DNA of 64,000 nucleotides from Lentinula raphanica (GCA_027919835.1 JANVFP010000012.1:620001-684000); one strand, 5' to 3'. Positions 1 through 11,833 are shown, counted from the stretch's first letter. Notes: generated from the sequence alone by a model not told the origin. Program-made: numbers and translations.

Positions 1-824
1 TTATGCTCAGAATAGTTTGAGACAATTGAAAGCGAACATTGCTTACCGACACATCTATCCCCAGATTTCGCACCTCCTCATCTAATTCTTCCCGTATCAG
101 TGCTCGCTGCACAACGCGCGATAGGAGATACAGCCATGCTGCGGAAAAGAAGTTTTTCCTCTCTAACATTCTCCAAAGGTATTCTGGGACATCCAGCAGG
201 AGTTTGATGTGTGCCGCCACCATTTGTAACGCCTGGAGGTGGACATCTAACCGGGGGTTCTACGCATTAGAAGCCATAAATTTCACAGATTCGGTCTGAC
301 CTTCATTTGCTTTTGACAGGATAGACTTCGGAATGTAGGGAGCCCGCTGATCCAGAACAATTCTCTTAGCATCCTGTAGAGCATGCGTTACATGCTGGGC
401 GGAATTGGCCATGGATAAGATAGAGGTCGAAGCTTGGAGGAGATCCCGGTATCGCTCTCTGCCCTTTCATCCTACGTTGTGAATAGAAAAAGGAAGAGAT
501 GACTGAAACTCGACGTACCCCACCATTAACCGGAGCTCTTCCTGTTTGGCGTTAGCATCGGCTCTATAAACATCACCGTGTCATGAGCATTTCTCTTATT
601 CTCGGGAAACGCGACAAGCACCTCAGCCGTTGTTGAATCAGTCTAATTTCTGAGATGTTATGTTTGATGAATAAGTCGTCTGGGTCCATGCTGTCCATGG
701 ACAATTTAGGAATCGATCCCGAGGAAGTTACTCGCGACCTGGACACTGCAGAAGGGCCTCCTGGATTTCCAATGGTGGATGTCGACGGAGATCGAGTAGC
801 TCGTGCCATCAACGGCTGCGACAT
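1..824 (-). CDS. COG1: COG1, conserved oligomeric Golgi complex subunit 1 (5' part, cut by window edge)
   Basis: Subunit of the COG vesicle-tethering complex, which acts in retrograde transport within the Golgi. Seen: from an ATG at 824 on the minus strand, a Ser/Thr-rich leader is followed by DPDDLFIKHNISEIRLIQQ. After short introns come MVGERYRDLLQASTSILSMA and then HLQALQMVAAHIKLLLDVPE. This order is the hallmark of the Vps51/COG1 N-terminal domain. The first intron begins at 621 (GTGCTT donor); a second begins near 519 and is read to a CAG acceptor that restores the frame, and a third lies near 255-290. A further donor (GTAAGC) at 46 opens an intron that runs off the left edge, so most of the protein is missing. 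An upstream in-frame ATG at 872 exists, but the 824 start fits the family better. Family assignment is firm; the exact first Met is less so. Confidence 0.88.
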
Positions 825-1505
825 CGGCAAGACGCTAGAAAGTATATGCAAAAAGAGGCAAGGACAAGGCAATGAACTTTGAAGTGGTAGTGTAGGTCAG
901 CTACGTAACTGTGACCTGTCAGCGAGATAGATCATCATCATAGACGTGACCTGCGTGACGTATGTTACATGGTCCCTCAGGGTACCTCTGGGTACCTCAA
1001 CGCTCCTCAGCGCCGAGGCAACCTCTCGGAGGTCCCTCATGAGTCATTAGGCCCGGGGGTGCAGGCGGGGTGCACACTGCAGGCCCGCGTAGAACGACTT
1101 TCTATTCCTGAAATACTGCGGCTACATATATGTAGCCAGACCAAGGCTCACAGCGCTCGAGTTCAAATCTCAAGACTCAGACAATGTTATCAGGATGTTA
1201 TGAATTGCCCTTCGGGCTAAGTTGGTTGGCACATAAAGCTCATGTGCAAATGCTCATCAGATATCGATTCGCGTTTTTGTCACCTTAGTGACTTTCATGG
1301 CAACGAAATTTCTCGAAGTACTGTAGAGTGAAGTAGGCTGTTCAAGTCTTCCTCTATGTAGTAGAGTATAGGATCCAGAGATGCAAGCGAATCTAATTGC
1401 CATTGGCAGATCACTGGCAATGGCCTAGCAGAGCTTAGAGCTAGGGTAATCGACCTACATAACCTTCCGCGTTGCATTCGGCAAACAGCCACGATAGGCT
1501 ACAAC
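825..1505. other. Intergenic stretch with a palindrome and a small hairpin
   Basis: No gene could be supported between COG1 (minus, starting at 824) and the oxygenase stop at 1506. The stretch holds GC-rich, imperfectly repeated GGTACCTC/CCTCAG-like words around 970-1050. It also has an 18-bp perfect palindrome at 1120-1137 and a short hairpin GCCC-TTC-GGGC at 1207-1217. Short open frames here lack any recognisable protein character. Confidence 0.5.
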
Positions 1506-2916
1506 CTAAGCCATGAGAGCAATATGCTTCAGCTCACTAGAGGGAATAATCAATGAGTGTCAGATAATCACAAGCGAATTTGGAACTTACTTTTGGACCT
1601 GCTGCCCTACTTTCATTGGTTGATATACCGACTTCTCCATGACATATCCTCCAAGCTGGATTTCAGCAGCCCTAAGTGCATCGGCTCGGTCGACTAAAGA
1701 TGGTAAGGGAACCAAGTCGTAATCCGATGACAGATGCCAAAAGAATGTGGAAGATATTCTGATCAGTGGACGTTCAGGATTCTGCGCTTTGCGTTTCGCA
1801 ATGACCTTTTTTGACTGAATGTCATAAAGATGGAAATATGACAGGCTGAACTACACGCACATCTAACGTCTGATCGTTGACGACAACTTCATGGTACCCA
1901 GCTTTGATCAGTCCGCCGGTTATGTGCTCTAGTTGCTTTCCGGCTTGTACGAGCAAATGATTTCCGGGAGGAATCTTCACGGGTAGGCGTTTTCCGGTGT
2001 TTCGTGCCCAGATATTCAGTCCAGGATATCGTGAACGACCGTGGATCGTCAGGAAATTGAGGTCTGTGTGGAAGCCCGCAAGGATGGTATCCTTTTGGCC
2101 GAACTTCACGAGGTCTGAGGCCGTAGGTGCGAGAAGATGGGGTCTTCAGGTGTTGAATTGCGACCTATGTCCGGAACAGATATGCGACTCACCCATATTT
2201 CCCGGCATCGCGAAATGTATCTGAGGGAAGTCCCAGTCCGATGCATACCATATCAGCGAGGTTTTCGACCCTAGTTTAGTAAGAGCATCCGATATTCGAT
2301 TAACGTTCCACGAGGGTTCGAGATAGACGCACGATTGCTTCATCGAATTCCCCCAACTTTCCATCGTAGGTGACCACCTTGCTTTGATATGCTCATTCTG
2401 AGGAACGACATTCGCAGCATTCAGGCCAGGAAATTGGGTGTCGTAGGGCGGCTTTTGGCTCATCTTCCAGAAGAATCTACATTTAGGATCCGGAGAGTGT
2501 GCACCGATATCTAAAGGACGTTGGGATGGTTCCAGAAGCTCGATAATGCGAAGGCAAGACTCGTCCACGGCACATTTAGGCTTCTCTGTGTTCTCTAAAG
2601 TGACTCCCACTTGATAGCTCAAATCTGGACGCTCGTCTCTCTGAATGTCAGATTGCGGCTGGGCAAAGTAATCTTCAAGCAGGTCGAGGAATGTGGAGTT
2701 ATCGCTTTCCGAAATGCGCGAATCGCGTAGAATCAACGCGCCGAAGGTGATCAACGCATCTGCTGCCTTGTAGATATCATCAAATTCGTGTTCAATCAGC
2801 AAAAAAATAGCTATGTTTGCCAAGCAGAAGCTCACTTTCCGGCATTCATTCTGCACAACTGGATTATCTTGAGATTGGCCTAGGAAGAGGTCGAGGTCGA
2901 TGATTGGAAGATCCAT
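1506..2916 (-). CDS. 2-oxoglutarate/Fe(II)-dependent oxygenase family protein (isopenicillin N synthase-like fold)
   Basis: Predicted non-heme iron, 2-oxoglutarate-dependent dioxygenase; substrate unknown. Seen: the start MDLPIIDLDLFL at 2916 matches the family's N-terminal strand. After an intron from about 2836 (donor GTGAGC), KAADALITFGALILRDSR follows. An intron from 2333 to about 2275 then leads to VENLADMVCIGLGLPSDTF and AGKYGPHLLAPTASDL. The iron facial triad reads H-T-D in GFHTDLNFLTIHG plus the distal His in QLEHITGG. The 2-oxoglutarate Arg is in RPLIRISSTFFWHLSSDY, after an intron that starts near 1857. A last intron (donor GTAAGT) leads to the ending NELKHIALMA and a TAG at 1506-1508. 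Every joint keeps frame, so the gene looks intact. It is divergent from UBC12 with a 159-bp shared promoter region. It is probably cytosolic, as no signal peptide is seen. Confidence 0.85.
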
Positions 2917-3075
2917 GAAGAACGCTCAAATTTTGCACGATAAAAGAAGCTGAAGTCACTTTCATGATCATGACAATTGCCAAGGTCACAGGCGGTGGCT
3001 GTACAATATCTTGGTGAATCTTTCATTCCGGGCCCCGGCTCTCATTGACTAATCCACACTCAACGAGCTACCACG

Positions 3076-3876
3076 ATGATCAAGGTCAGAAGGATTTAGT
3101 TCTCTTGGTATTTCTGCATGCTCAATCTCACGCTAGATATGGAGTATGAAGAAGAGCGAGGAAGCAGCGGGGAAGAAGAAACCGAAGACAAGTGCAGCTC
3201 AAATACGAGTCCAGAAAGGTGCCACTTCGCCTTTACTACCTCGATGTATGTGTTCTGACATGATCACTATAGATTTGACAGAGCTGGATCTCCCTTCGAC
3301 CATGAAGACCCATTTTCCTGACCCTGCCGATCTCCTGAACTTCTCACTAACAATCACTCCCGACGAAGGTCTGTTTTCTATTTATACACATCTTCAAACG
3401 ATCCAACTCACCACATTATTCAGGAATGTACGCCGGTGGCACGTTCCAATTCTCCTTTGCTATCAACACCAACTACCCTCATGATCCTCCAAAGGTGAAA
3501 TGCACACAAACGGTGAGGTTGAGGCGTGTATTTTCACTGTCCGATATGGCTGATGTTCGAATACAGATATATCATCCTAATGTAGATTTAGAAGGGAATG
3601 TGTGTTTAAACATCCTGCGAGAGGATTGGAAGCCTGTGTTGAATCTTAACGCCGTGATGGTTGGACTACAATATCTATTCCTCGAGCCCAACACCGATGA
3701 TCCTTTGAACAAAGGTGGGTTTGATTCGGATCCTTCTACAATATATGATTGAACGTTCTGCAGAGGCTGCTCAGGAAATGAGCAAGAACCGAGATCAATT
3801 CTTATCCCATGTCAAGTCTTCTATGCGGGGTGCAAACATCAAGGGCGTTCAGTACACCAATGTCCTTGTTCAATGA
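3076..3876 (+). CDS. UBC12: NEDD8-conjugating E2 enzyme UBC12
   Basis: E2 enzyme that passes NEDD8/Rub1 from the E1 to cullins, activating cullin-RING ubiquitin ligases. Seen: exon 1 is only ATG ATC AAG (3076-3084), giving the Met-Ile-Lys N-terminal tail that the family uses to dock on the NEDD8 E1. It is joined by an intron to [17 protein letters not shown] starting at 3137. Later exons give the UBC fold, with [20 protein letters not shown], the catalytic-Cys loop [19 protein letters not shown], and the ending [10 protein letters not shown] with TGA at 3874-3876. Five short introns keep frame. Length (about 180 residues) is normal for UBC12. The three-codon first exon is easy for gene finders to miss, and a start inside exon 2 would remove the docking tail. 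Confidence 0.95.
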
Positions 3877-4724
3877 TACTACTATCAAGTAGTGCTTTCC
3901 ATTCACTTACTGCTATCTTGTTGTCGCCGTTTGCTCTACATCGTCCGTCCATCCATCACCTCTCACTACCTCGTTGAGTTACGAGAACACACGTTGATCA
4001 TGAAATGCAACCACTACTAGAATTACTATACTACTTCACTCTTGGTTTTGGAGGTATACAGTTGTCTAACTACCCCGGTAGGTCGAGAATCCGTAGGGAC
4101 TTATCAGCAGTGGTATATGATAATGTTCATTAACATCGGAGAGTTCGAATGTTATCTAAAAAGACTATTAGCTTGCAAAAATTATGAATCTCACATCATG
4201 CACCTCCACCCATGGATAGAAGGTCTTGACGGATTGAGCTTCAAAATATTCCTTAGTTCTGAATATCATTTTATATAGCCCGGGCTTTAATAGATCCTTG
4301 GTCTCCGTAGAGCCTGTCGGGGGCAAGAGGTTGGTACATCTTCCATCAGAGTCTGTTTTCCTGCAGGAGAGGGATAGTCAGATATCCACCATATTCTAAA
4401 TGGTCGAACTGACCCCTGAGCTAAAGGATTAAACAAGAATGCATCGCCCTCAATCTCTTCGTATTGTTGTAGTTTGATCTCAACATCTCGAGCAGGACGG
4501 CCGGCGGAAGTATCAAGGACTGCGAGTCAGATTGAGCGAGCGATATGCGAGCTAACATGGAGACCGAAGCCTAACCGTGACAAGTGATAGGAGATTTCAT
4601 CTGAGGATAATTGAAGGCTATTGAAGGGACTCGGAGGAGTCCTTCGACTCGTACTTGAAGAAGAAAGATTGTGAGATTATGTCATACAACTCGACCAGTC
4701 CTAGACTCCTAGTCAGTGACCATC
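3877..4724. other. Intergenic, no gene seen
   Basis: This 0.85-kb gap between UBC12 and RRP1 (both plus) has a 78-codon open frame at 4042-4278. That frame has no recognisable domain and is not flanked by usable splice sites. It is taken as 3' sequence of UBC12 plus the RRP1 promoter. Confidence 0.4.
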
Positions 4725-5906
4725 ATGACTGCCTTGTCATCCAGCAATGCTCCACCTTTGAATAAGTATCTAGCGTCAACAGGTATGGGTTATCTTAGGA
4801 CCCTTCTTAGGTTTTTTCTGGGCTCAATGGAAGTATTGCAACAGAAAAGAAAACTCGCGACGAAGCCCTCAAAACCCTTTCCGTCTTTCTCTCAGATGAA
4901 TCACAAGGCGAACTGCCCAAGTCCGAGATGATCAAACTGTGGAAGGGAATTTTCTACTGTGAGCCATCTTAGCACTTAGAAGCGACTATGCTGTAAATAC
5001 TGCCATCCCAGGTTTCTGGATGTCCGACAAACCATTGGTACAGCAGGCGTTGGCTTCAGAATTAGCCGAACTGGTTCTCTCAATTACGAATACTGTGTCA
5101 GCGTTTTCCTTCCTCAATGGATTCTGGGAAACTATGGTTCGCGAATGGAATGGGATCGATAGGTTGAGGTTCGTTCGAGCGATTGATATTAGACTCCAAT
5201 TAACGACTGAGTATCACAGATTGGACAAGTATCTTATGCTCGTCAGACGCTTTGTAAATGTTGCTTTCCGACTGCTAATACGGCATGGCTGGGATTCGAA
5301 GATGTGTCAGGAGTATAACGCCATCTTGGAACATCTAGACGGACCCCTTTGGTGCGTTTTTCCTTTGTCTTGCTGCTACGCCATGACTGAGAGATTTTCA
5401 GTCCTTCGGATGGTCGGGTATCCACTGGCCTTGTTTATCATATCACCGACGTGTATCTCGAAGAACTCGAGAAAAATCTCCGTTCATCAAGTAGTGCAAA
5501 ACCCATACCACTCGCCCTCATCCTTGCCCCATTTTTCAATTTGGTCACTCAAACACCACTTGCTACCACCTACAATCATATTCAATCATCATTATTCCAG
5601 CCTCTTTTATCGTCCTTCTCGCTTATTGAAGGCGACGAGTTTCGGGCACGGAAACGCAGGCGCGTCGACAACGGTTCATCAGGAATTTATTCATCTATCA
5701 TCACAAATTCTTGCCTCGACGACGCATCCCTGGAAGTCAAGCTATCCCCGAAGATGTTACGCAGAAAAATCTTGCGACGTTTGTTTGAAACAGCTAGCAG
5801 TGTAAAGACAAGGGACGCAAATCGTCGGAAGATATACGCATTGTGGCGAGCGGAGAATGACGACGACGAATACTATGACTCGGAAGTAGAGTTGGATTCC
5901 GAATAG
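4725..5906 (+). CDS. RRP1: RRP1/Nop52-type ribosomal RNA processing protein
   Basis: Nucleolar factor needed for 27S pre-rRNA processing on the way to the 60S subunit. Seen: ATG at 4725, APPLNKYLAST, an intron from about 4781 (GTATGG...CAACAG), then EKKTRDEALKTLSVFLSD and KSEMIKLWKGIFYCFWMSDK. The last stretch spans an intron with donor GTGAGC. A third intron (about 5352-5400) joins HLDGPLC to PSDGRVSTGLVYHITDVYLE. The C-terminal region has a basic KRRRV stretch, a likely nuclear localisation signal, and an acidic tail ending at TAG 5904-5906. At about 340 residues it is close to the compact Nop52 domain plus a short tail. All joints are in frame. Confidence 0.9.
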
Positions 5907-6185
5907 CCGACTGGAATGAACCGATCCTCATGCAATCTCCGCACACGCCAATCCTCTATGATTTCGTGCATTCCAGGAATCGACTCAACGTTCAATACGT
6001 TATACTGTATATACATGATCTAGGTGTTCGTGCGCAGACGTTCGATTATTAATGCAGATATTAAAACATCCTCGAAGAGTTCATGTCCTCCAGGAGTTAC
6101 TTCGAGCCTTGTATATTCAATCTCTCTCCCTGGTCTACGCATATGGGTTCTTGGTATAAACTTTGCCAAAAGATTTGAGTTAGTT

Positions 6186-7017
6186 TTATCCTTGGATTTG
6201 AAACACTGCGGGAGTCACGGTTGGTTTGGGCTTGGATAATTCAATGAACATACTGGAACTCACTGCGATGCTGTTTCCACCCAGACTGTCATCCCAATAC
6301 AGAATGAAGTGAGATTCTGCAGGCTTCCACGTCCATTGCTACACGGTTGACTGTCATTCTAAGTATAGTTGCTGATTATTACATGACCTACAGTGTAAAA
6401 TAACCTTGACGAAGTAACAAGGACTTCTTCTATTGGATGTTCCATCCCCCGGAAGAAAACGGTGTCAACACTTTTAGAGTTCTTTGCCGCTATTCTGAAT
6501 ATCAGTTAATGAGTGAAACGAAGCTGAGCACGACTCGGAACCGCGCGGCGCGAACCCACTCGAAGTCTCCGACAAAATTCTTGTGTCGCCCATATTTCCA
6601 TATGGATGTAATGTAAGACGAGGGCGTGAAGCAATTCGAATTGACAGAGATATAATACGCATGATCAATAACATCTTGCTCATTCGTCGCTAAAGGATGT
6701 AAGATCATAGAGTTCTCGCCTTGCCTCGGTTCAAAGATGTAGGTAATCGACTCTGTTGGTTTTGTAGTGGTGGCATACCTTGTACCATGTCCAAACCATC
6801 ATCATAACCATATATAACGGACTGAGATTGACAACTCACCCTGGGGGGACCACTGATGAACCAGGCCCGTATTGTATACTGGGGTGAACAGGAGGGGGAT
6901 GTGTGACTCGGAGGGTGTCCGAGAAGGGGGACGCGAAATGGCTTCGGGCGGAAAAAGTCTAATCGTCTTAGAAGCTTCTGTGCTAATCGAAGTATTGAGC
7001 ATACGCAACGGGCGCAC
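6186..7017 (-). CDS. DUF6593-like protein of basidiomycetes
   Basis: Function unknown; DUF6593-like proteins are abundant in Agaricomycetes. Seen: exon 1 from ATG 7017 (alternative ATG 7002) gives a Ser/Pro-rich leader to about 6840. An intron with donor GTGAGT leads to SITYIFEPRQGENSMILHPL, which continues into SSYITSIWKYGRHKNFVGDF. That layout (beta strands, then the residue pattern I-W-+-Y-G-R-H) resembles DUF6593. Further introns (donors GTGGGT and GTAGGT) lead to VDTVFFRGMEHPIEEVL and QWTWKPAESHFILYWDD, ending with TAA at 6186-6188. All four exons stay in frame only with these splice sites, which supports the model. Family assignment rests on pattern memory and should be checked by profile search. 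Confidence 0.65.
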
Positions 7018-7101
7018 AAACGACAGAAAGGTTTACTCGGTTATAATCATGGTCGCGATGGTTTGTGGTATAGAGTTGAAGATTGAAAAAAAGCTGTTGA
7101 G

Positions 7102-7109
7102 TATTTATA
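7102..7109 (-). promoter_or_regulatory. TATA-like box upstream of the DUF6593-like gene
   Basis: On the minus strand the bases read TATAAATA, 85-92 bp before the ATG at 7017. The spacing is reasonable for a fungal core promoter with a short 5' UTR. Confidence 0.4.
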
Positions 7110-7281
7110 TTGCTTTGAAAAACGGAATAGAAGACGGCTCTGGCCTCTAAACTAATGAGGATCAACGGCAAAGCGTGTCCTTCGGGCTCCTGAGCGAGGT
7201 GGTTTCATATATCTTATCACTTGGTTATAAGTTACAACAGCAAAAGCTCCAGGCGTTCCAACTCCCATTCACTAGTAACTG

Positions 7282-9417
7282 TCACAGAGGATGATATCTA
7301 CCATTCAACCAATCATCTCCCAAAGCTTCATCCCCCGGATATTTTTCTCTGAGTTCCGGACTCAATACAAACCTTGCTCTGAGTCGCTCTTGTGCCGGCG
7401 CTTCTTCTTCCTTAGGCCAATCTGTCCACCGAGTAACCACACCAACGAATAACTTTGGCAAAATGTCGATGTTTTGGCACAGTCCCTTCAAAGTCTCATG
7501 TGATGAGGTGAGCAAGGGTTGGATATTATCCTCAGCAACGTCTAAACGAACATGATCAGCCAGACGGAATGATAAGAGTCGGTGGTGAAACCATACGGAC
7601 AGCGTGAAGAATTATCCAGACATACAATGTGGTAGAATGGTTGAATCTTTTGACAGGTACATTAGCCTTTAAAGCTAGCATTGAGATGACCTGACGCACT
7701 CGGCCTCTTGGAAGGTCTGGCACCTCCATCTCTCTTAACCAGCTTTCACTTGCTTGACACACAGACTATGAATGGAACAATATCAAATAATCAGTATGTG
7801 AAGGACTGACAGGACACGTTGCGTACGTCCCAGCCAGTGATCAAGCCAATATAGCTGTATTTTCTGTGTTCAAAAAGCATGCCAACAAAATGGCGTACAA
7901 CTCTACCATCTTCAGATGACCTCGACTTGATCTCTTGGGCAGTGTTAATCTCTTCATCAAGAGTCCTTTGACATCCTTGACGAAGGTCATTCTGGGCTCG
8001 ACCAGTGCCGTCTAAAGCAGGGATTAGAGCTTCAGCTATGAACGTGGCACAGTCCAATGGCTCAGCATGAAGGACAAGTTGATGAACAACTTGGGCACCG
8101 CCCGTAAGTAGCAGAAATATGGTGAGGGCCAAAAGTGCAGAGGACCGTATGAGGGATAGGGAAGTATTTGTTATGTTCAACGATGATAGTATATTTCGAC
8201 TATCTCTGAGAAGCATGGGAGCTGCACCAGAGGGCGAAATATAGTGCAACATGTTGGCAACTGGGATTGCTTGTCTTGCTAGGAGTGCAGGAATGTCCTC
8301 TCGCAAAGTGAGAATGGGCTGTACTCCAAATACGTCGACATAGAAGTCATCGAGTTTGGGGTCTGGGGTAGAAATGTGAACCAGAACCCGGATAGGAAAA
8401 TCTACAGGAGAAGCAGCCACGCCAAGAGACTGCGCGATCGAGACAAAGATGTGAGCAAGGGAAAGCGGAATTGTACGCTTGTGTGATGTCAGATAGCAGT
8501 GAGGAAAAAGATTCAGGAGATCGTGGAAATTGAAGGCTAGTATGAACATACTGATCAAACAGTGAAAGAGATTGCAACAACTATATGAAGACGCACCAGA
8601 GACTGGGCCGTATCCCTCGGACTCCATGAATTTACATATGAGAACGCACAGTTTTTTTAGATCAGAGTCTGAATCGAGTTTTGAGAGTGGAAAGTTTAAC
8701 CGGAGGAGGTATTCTTTGCAACGAGAGCTGAGACTGTAGAGTATTGAGTTCATCTGCGGAGTATGTATGTACTCAGATTCAGTCGTTTGTGAAGTGAAGA
8801 TAACTTACTTCATCCATGTGTTTTCCAAAAAAGCAAGATGTAGAGGAGAAAGCTTGCACGAAAGACACGGAGTTATTTCCTGAACGAAGGCTAGCCCAAA
8901 GATTTACAGCGTATGTTTGGCCGATGGATACTAACAGCGCCGAAGCCCAGTATGATCTAGTAGCCATGAGTGTGTGTGATTCACTGGCATCGCGTATTTC
9001 CATGTGCTCGCTGGGCGAAGCCACGCCCCTTGCGATCTCCAAAACATCCCAAGCATCGAAAAGAAATTTCGTTGAGGCATTAACATGATCATACCTTCCC
9101 ACTCTTTTCGTTACAATTGATTGGAGATGCTCGATGACTTCCATGTCAATTGCCCGCCGTGCAGCGTACATCAACTTCCAGTTCCCATTCGTTTCCGCTT
9201 TCCTTTGTTCCTCGGATTGCTCATTAGCATGAAGGTATCGTGCTTGATAATGCTGCTGCCAGAGAGATGGAAAAGCAGCGGCTTCTTGGAACAGCACACT
9301 AGCGACGGAGAATCGAGCTATGGTCTTGACGGCAATTTCACCATCTGGAGATCGAGAAGGCGTAAGTTGAAAGAGGATGTGAACAAGAACGTCGAGTGGA
9401 AGAGAGTGAACCATCAC
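7282..9417 (-). CDS. FBXO21-like protein: F-box + SirB1/transglutaminase-like + YccV-like domains
   Basis: Likely substrate adaptor of an SCF ubiquitin ligase, of the FBXO21 type. Seen: the start MMVHSLPLDVLVHILFQL is an F-box-like first helix. The middle exon carries the SirB1-like region, with YGPVSG, FHDLLNLFPHCYLTSHKRTI, IPLSLAHIFVSIAQSLGV and LVHISTPDPKLDDFYVDVFG. The C-terminal part is the YccV/hemimethylated-DNA-binding-like fold, with VVRHFVGMLFEHRKYSYIGL. This is joined through an intron with donor GTACGC to SVCQASESWLREMEVPDLPR. A last exon follows after an intron near 7520-7670 and ends with GDDWLNGRYHPL and TGA at 7282. This domain order matches fungal and animal FBXO21. MM gives two possible starts, 9417 and 9414. 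It lies head-to-tail with RSC9 upstream. Confidence 0.85.
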
Positions 9418-9640
9418 AAATGCATCATTTCCAAAACCGGGTACCTATTTGTGCCCCGGAATTACCGAGAAGTTATTAAGCGCGCAACTTAGCGCTTAGC
9501 ATTTGAACCTGCTCAGATGGATGGGCACACATATCTACTCTCGAGAGGAGAATTGGTTTAATTCAGGGCAAACAGCACTCGCTTGCCACACGATGTAACA
9601 CGCTAACCACATTCTTCTATCCCAACATTGATCATTTCCG

Positions 9641-11687
9641 TTATCCATCCATAAGAACATCATCTTTGATTTGGACAACTTCCAATAGTTTGCGCATATC
9701 TCCAAATGCTCTACGACCCCTTCTGCCGCCTTCCTTCTCGTGTTCTAGCGTGAAACCCTCTAAGAATTGACCTTCATCGTCGTCGTCAGTTTCTTCAGTC
9801 ATGCCGGGAAATCCAAAGTGGTCAGCATCAACCTTTGGTGCTGCTTCGACAGAAGCAAAACTCGTTTGAAACAAGATTCTAATGCACAAAAGGGCAAGTA
9901 AGGACGTCGAAGGCGCGTCATTGATCGTACGCTGGAAACTGATCGCGGTTCTCCGGGGCAACGGAGGGGTTCGTTTTGTTGGGTTGGGGTCGGGATGATT
10001 CGTACTAGGAGATATGGTAATAGTGTCGCTTTGTGAAGGATTTCTTTCAGAGGGGATATGCGCTTGCCAAAAGTGCGTGAAAACGTGGGCACGCAGTTCA
10101 TCTATAAAGACAGGGTCAGTGGGTATAGAAAGTGAAAGGCCAGTCTTCACGAACTGCGTGGAATTTTGTCCTTTGAACAAGTCGACCACAGACAGGCAGC
10201 CTCGTCTTCGATGTTGTATGAGTCTACATGCTGCATGACATGCTCACAGAGCTCCGCTGCATTTGAAAGCGGGGGCGCTGCGCATTTGGATCGATCCCAC
10301 TGGCATTTTAGTTTGTCTGCTAGAACAGTATCTTTCCGTCTTTGGATATCCTGGATCACAAATCTGGGACCAGGGAGAACTAGCGACTGCGTGCCAAACA
10401 TAGTCGTCGCATTCTTGATAACATCAGATGCTGGAAGCATCGGAAACGGTTCTTGGCGCCCTTCCCAAGTTTCTCGATATAGATTCCAGAGGTCTATCTG
10501 AGTGACCTCACCTCCAGGCTTTTTGATGAACATGAGAGCAAGCCTTGTGAGCAATGAGATTAACATTGCAATGAAACGACACAGAAAGTCACGAACCAGT
10601 CGAAACACCGCTTGGGCTCAGGAAGTGCAAGCAGTCCGTCCAACTCCGCTTGACTGAGTTCATGGTCTTTTGTATTGAGGACAGCCGAAGGGACAGTATG
10701 GTAATCTCCTGCTATATCAACGGTGACAGTTTCCTGCATTTGCTCTACGAGAAGCAAAGTAATCAGGATACGCAACACACTTGGCATATCCGGATGTAGC
10801 AAAAAGGCCTTCGACATGGCAGGGTGAGATAGATGAGCGTAAAGATAACTCAGAGAGGCTTCAAGAAGAGGTTTGTCGGTGTATAGAGGGAGATATCTGA
10901 TGCATGCAGAAAGTGTAGGCGAGGTGGGCAAAAGATGGTGTGCATTCTGAGGATTGGAAAAGAGAGACGACAGAGCATTGAACGCAGCCATTATCATCGA
11001 CCTATTGGATGAGCTGGATGAAATGCGTAAGAGTGGTTCTAGAGGACTCGAGGTTGGTTTTGAAGATTTTAGAGGCAAAACGAAGGTTGGCGTGACGCAT
11101 AGAAAAATATCAAGGACGTATAACAAAAATTCACAGTTGATGTCGAGAGTGAAGTCCAAGTTATGGAGGGCATAAAGCACGAGCGGGATCGTTCTGGAAA
11201 ACTCAGCGATAGCCCGCGCATTGTGATCGTCGATGAGGGCAGCATTTCGAAGAACGAACGCTGACATTATAGCGTGTTGGCGATGGAGGGAGAGTGTGAT
11301 GGGAGGCGCAAACACGGAGTGCAGATTTGTGTATTCTTTGTAGCCTGTGGTGGAAAACCATTCAGGCCATTCAAAAAGCGCTTCCATCAATCCAGGAATT
11401 TGTCGCAAACGAAAATCCTCGTTTCTGCAGAGTCGAACCAGACGATTCAACGCCCATGAAACTTCTCCGTCGATCCCAGATAAGAGAGAAAGCCTCATTC
11501 GATTGTTTGCAGTCACTTCGGTGTACCATCCTGCGTCAATGCCACGATTGGTTATACGGTTCATCTCAACTTGCAAGCGCAACTCACTTTCGTGGTCATC
11601 GGTTTGGTTATGCACACTCTGCTGCTGCAAGGAAGAGACAGTCCCCGACTTGATAGGCGCGTTCAAAGCCGTTCGATTCCCGTACAT
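9641..11687 (-). CDS. RSC9: RSC9, chromatin-remodelling RSC complex subunit (ARID2 relative)
   Basis: Subunit of the ATP-dependent RSC chromatin remodeller, nuclear. Seen: TEVTANNRMRLSLLSGIDGE and VSWALNRLVRLCRNEDF followed by a long helical, armadillo-like region. An intron near 10555-10607 then leads to LALMFIKKPGG and IDLWNLYRETWEG, the RFX-type winged-helix region. Next come SDVIKNATTMFGTQSLVLPG and a zinc-finger-like CLWSTCS...HVFTHF stretch. The protein ends VQIKDDVLMDG with its stop at 9641. Two introns use the donor GTTCGT, and using the nearby GTGAAG instead would create an immediate stop. In-frame codons continue upstream of 11687 (His-rich) without a usable ATG, so a small first exon further upstream is possible. 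11687 is the minimal start. Confidence 0.88.
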
Positions 11688-11833
11688 CGCGACGTATCCC
11701 TCTTGGTGGTGGTGGTTCTGATCAAGACATGGTCACAATTGAAGCACGTGCATCGTGAACAACTCCCACTCTCCTCTAGCCTCGCTAGCCAATCTGATAG
11801 TTCAACGAAGAGTAAACGCGTTCGTTGAATAAC

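Noticed and set aside
1140..1260. Possible tRNA gene (B-box-like GAGTTCAAATC, then GGCTAAGTTGGTTGG)
   Set aside because: The elements are in the wrong order and spacing, and no acceptor stem or anticodon arm could be folded.
4042..4278. 78-codon plus-strand open frame
   Set aside because: No domain, no splice context and AT-rich composition; probably 3' flank of UBC12.
4395..4440. tRNA-like words TAGCTCAGGGG and CAGTTCGACC on the minus strand
   Set aside because: They are only a few bases apart, so no D-arm to T-arm structure is possible.
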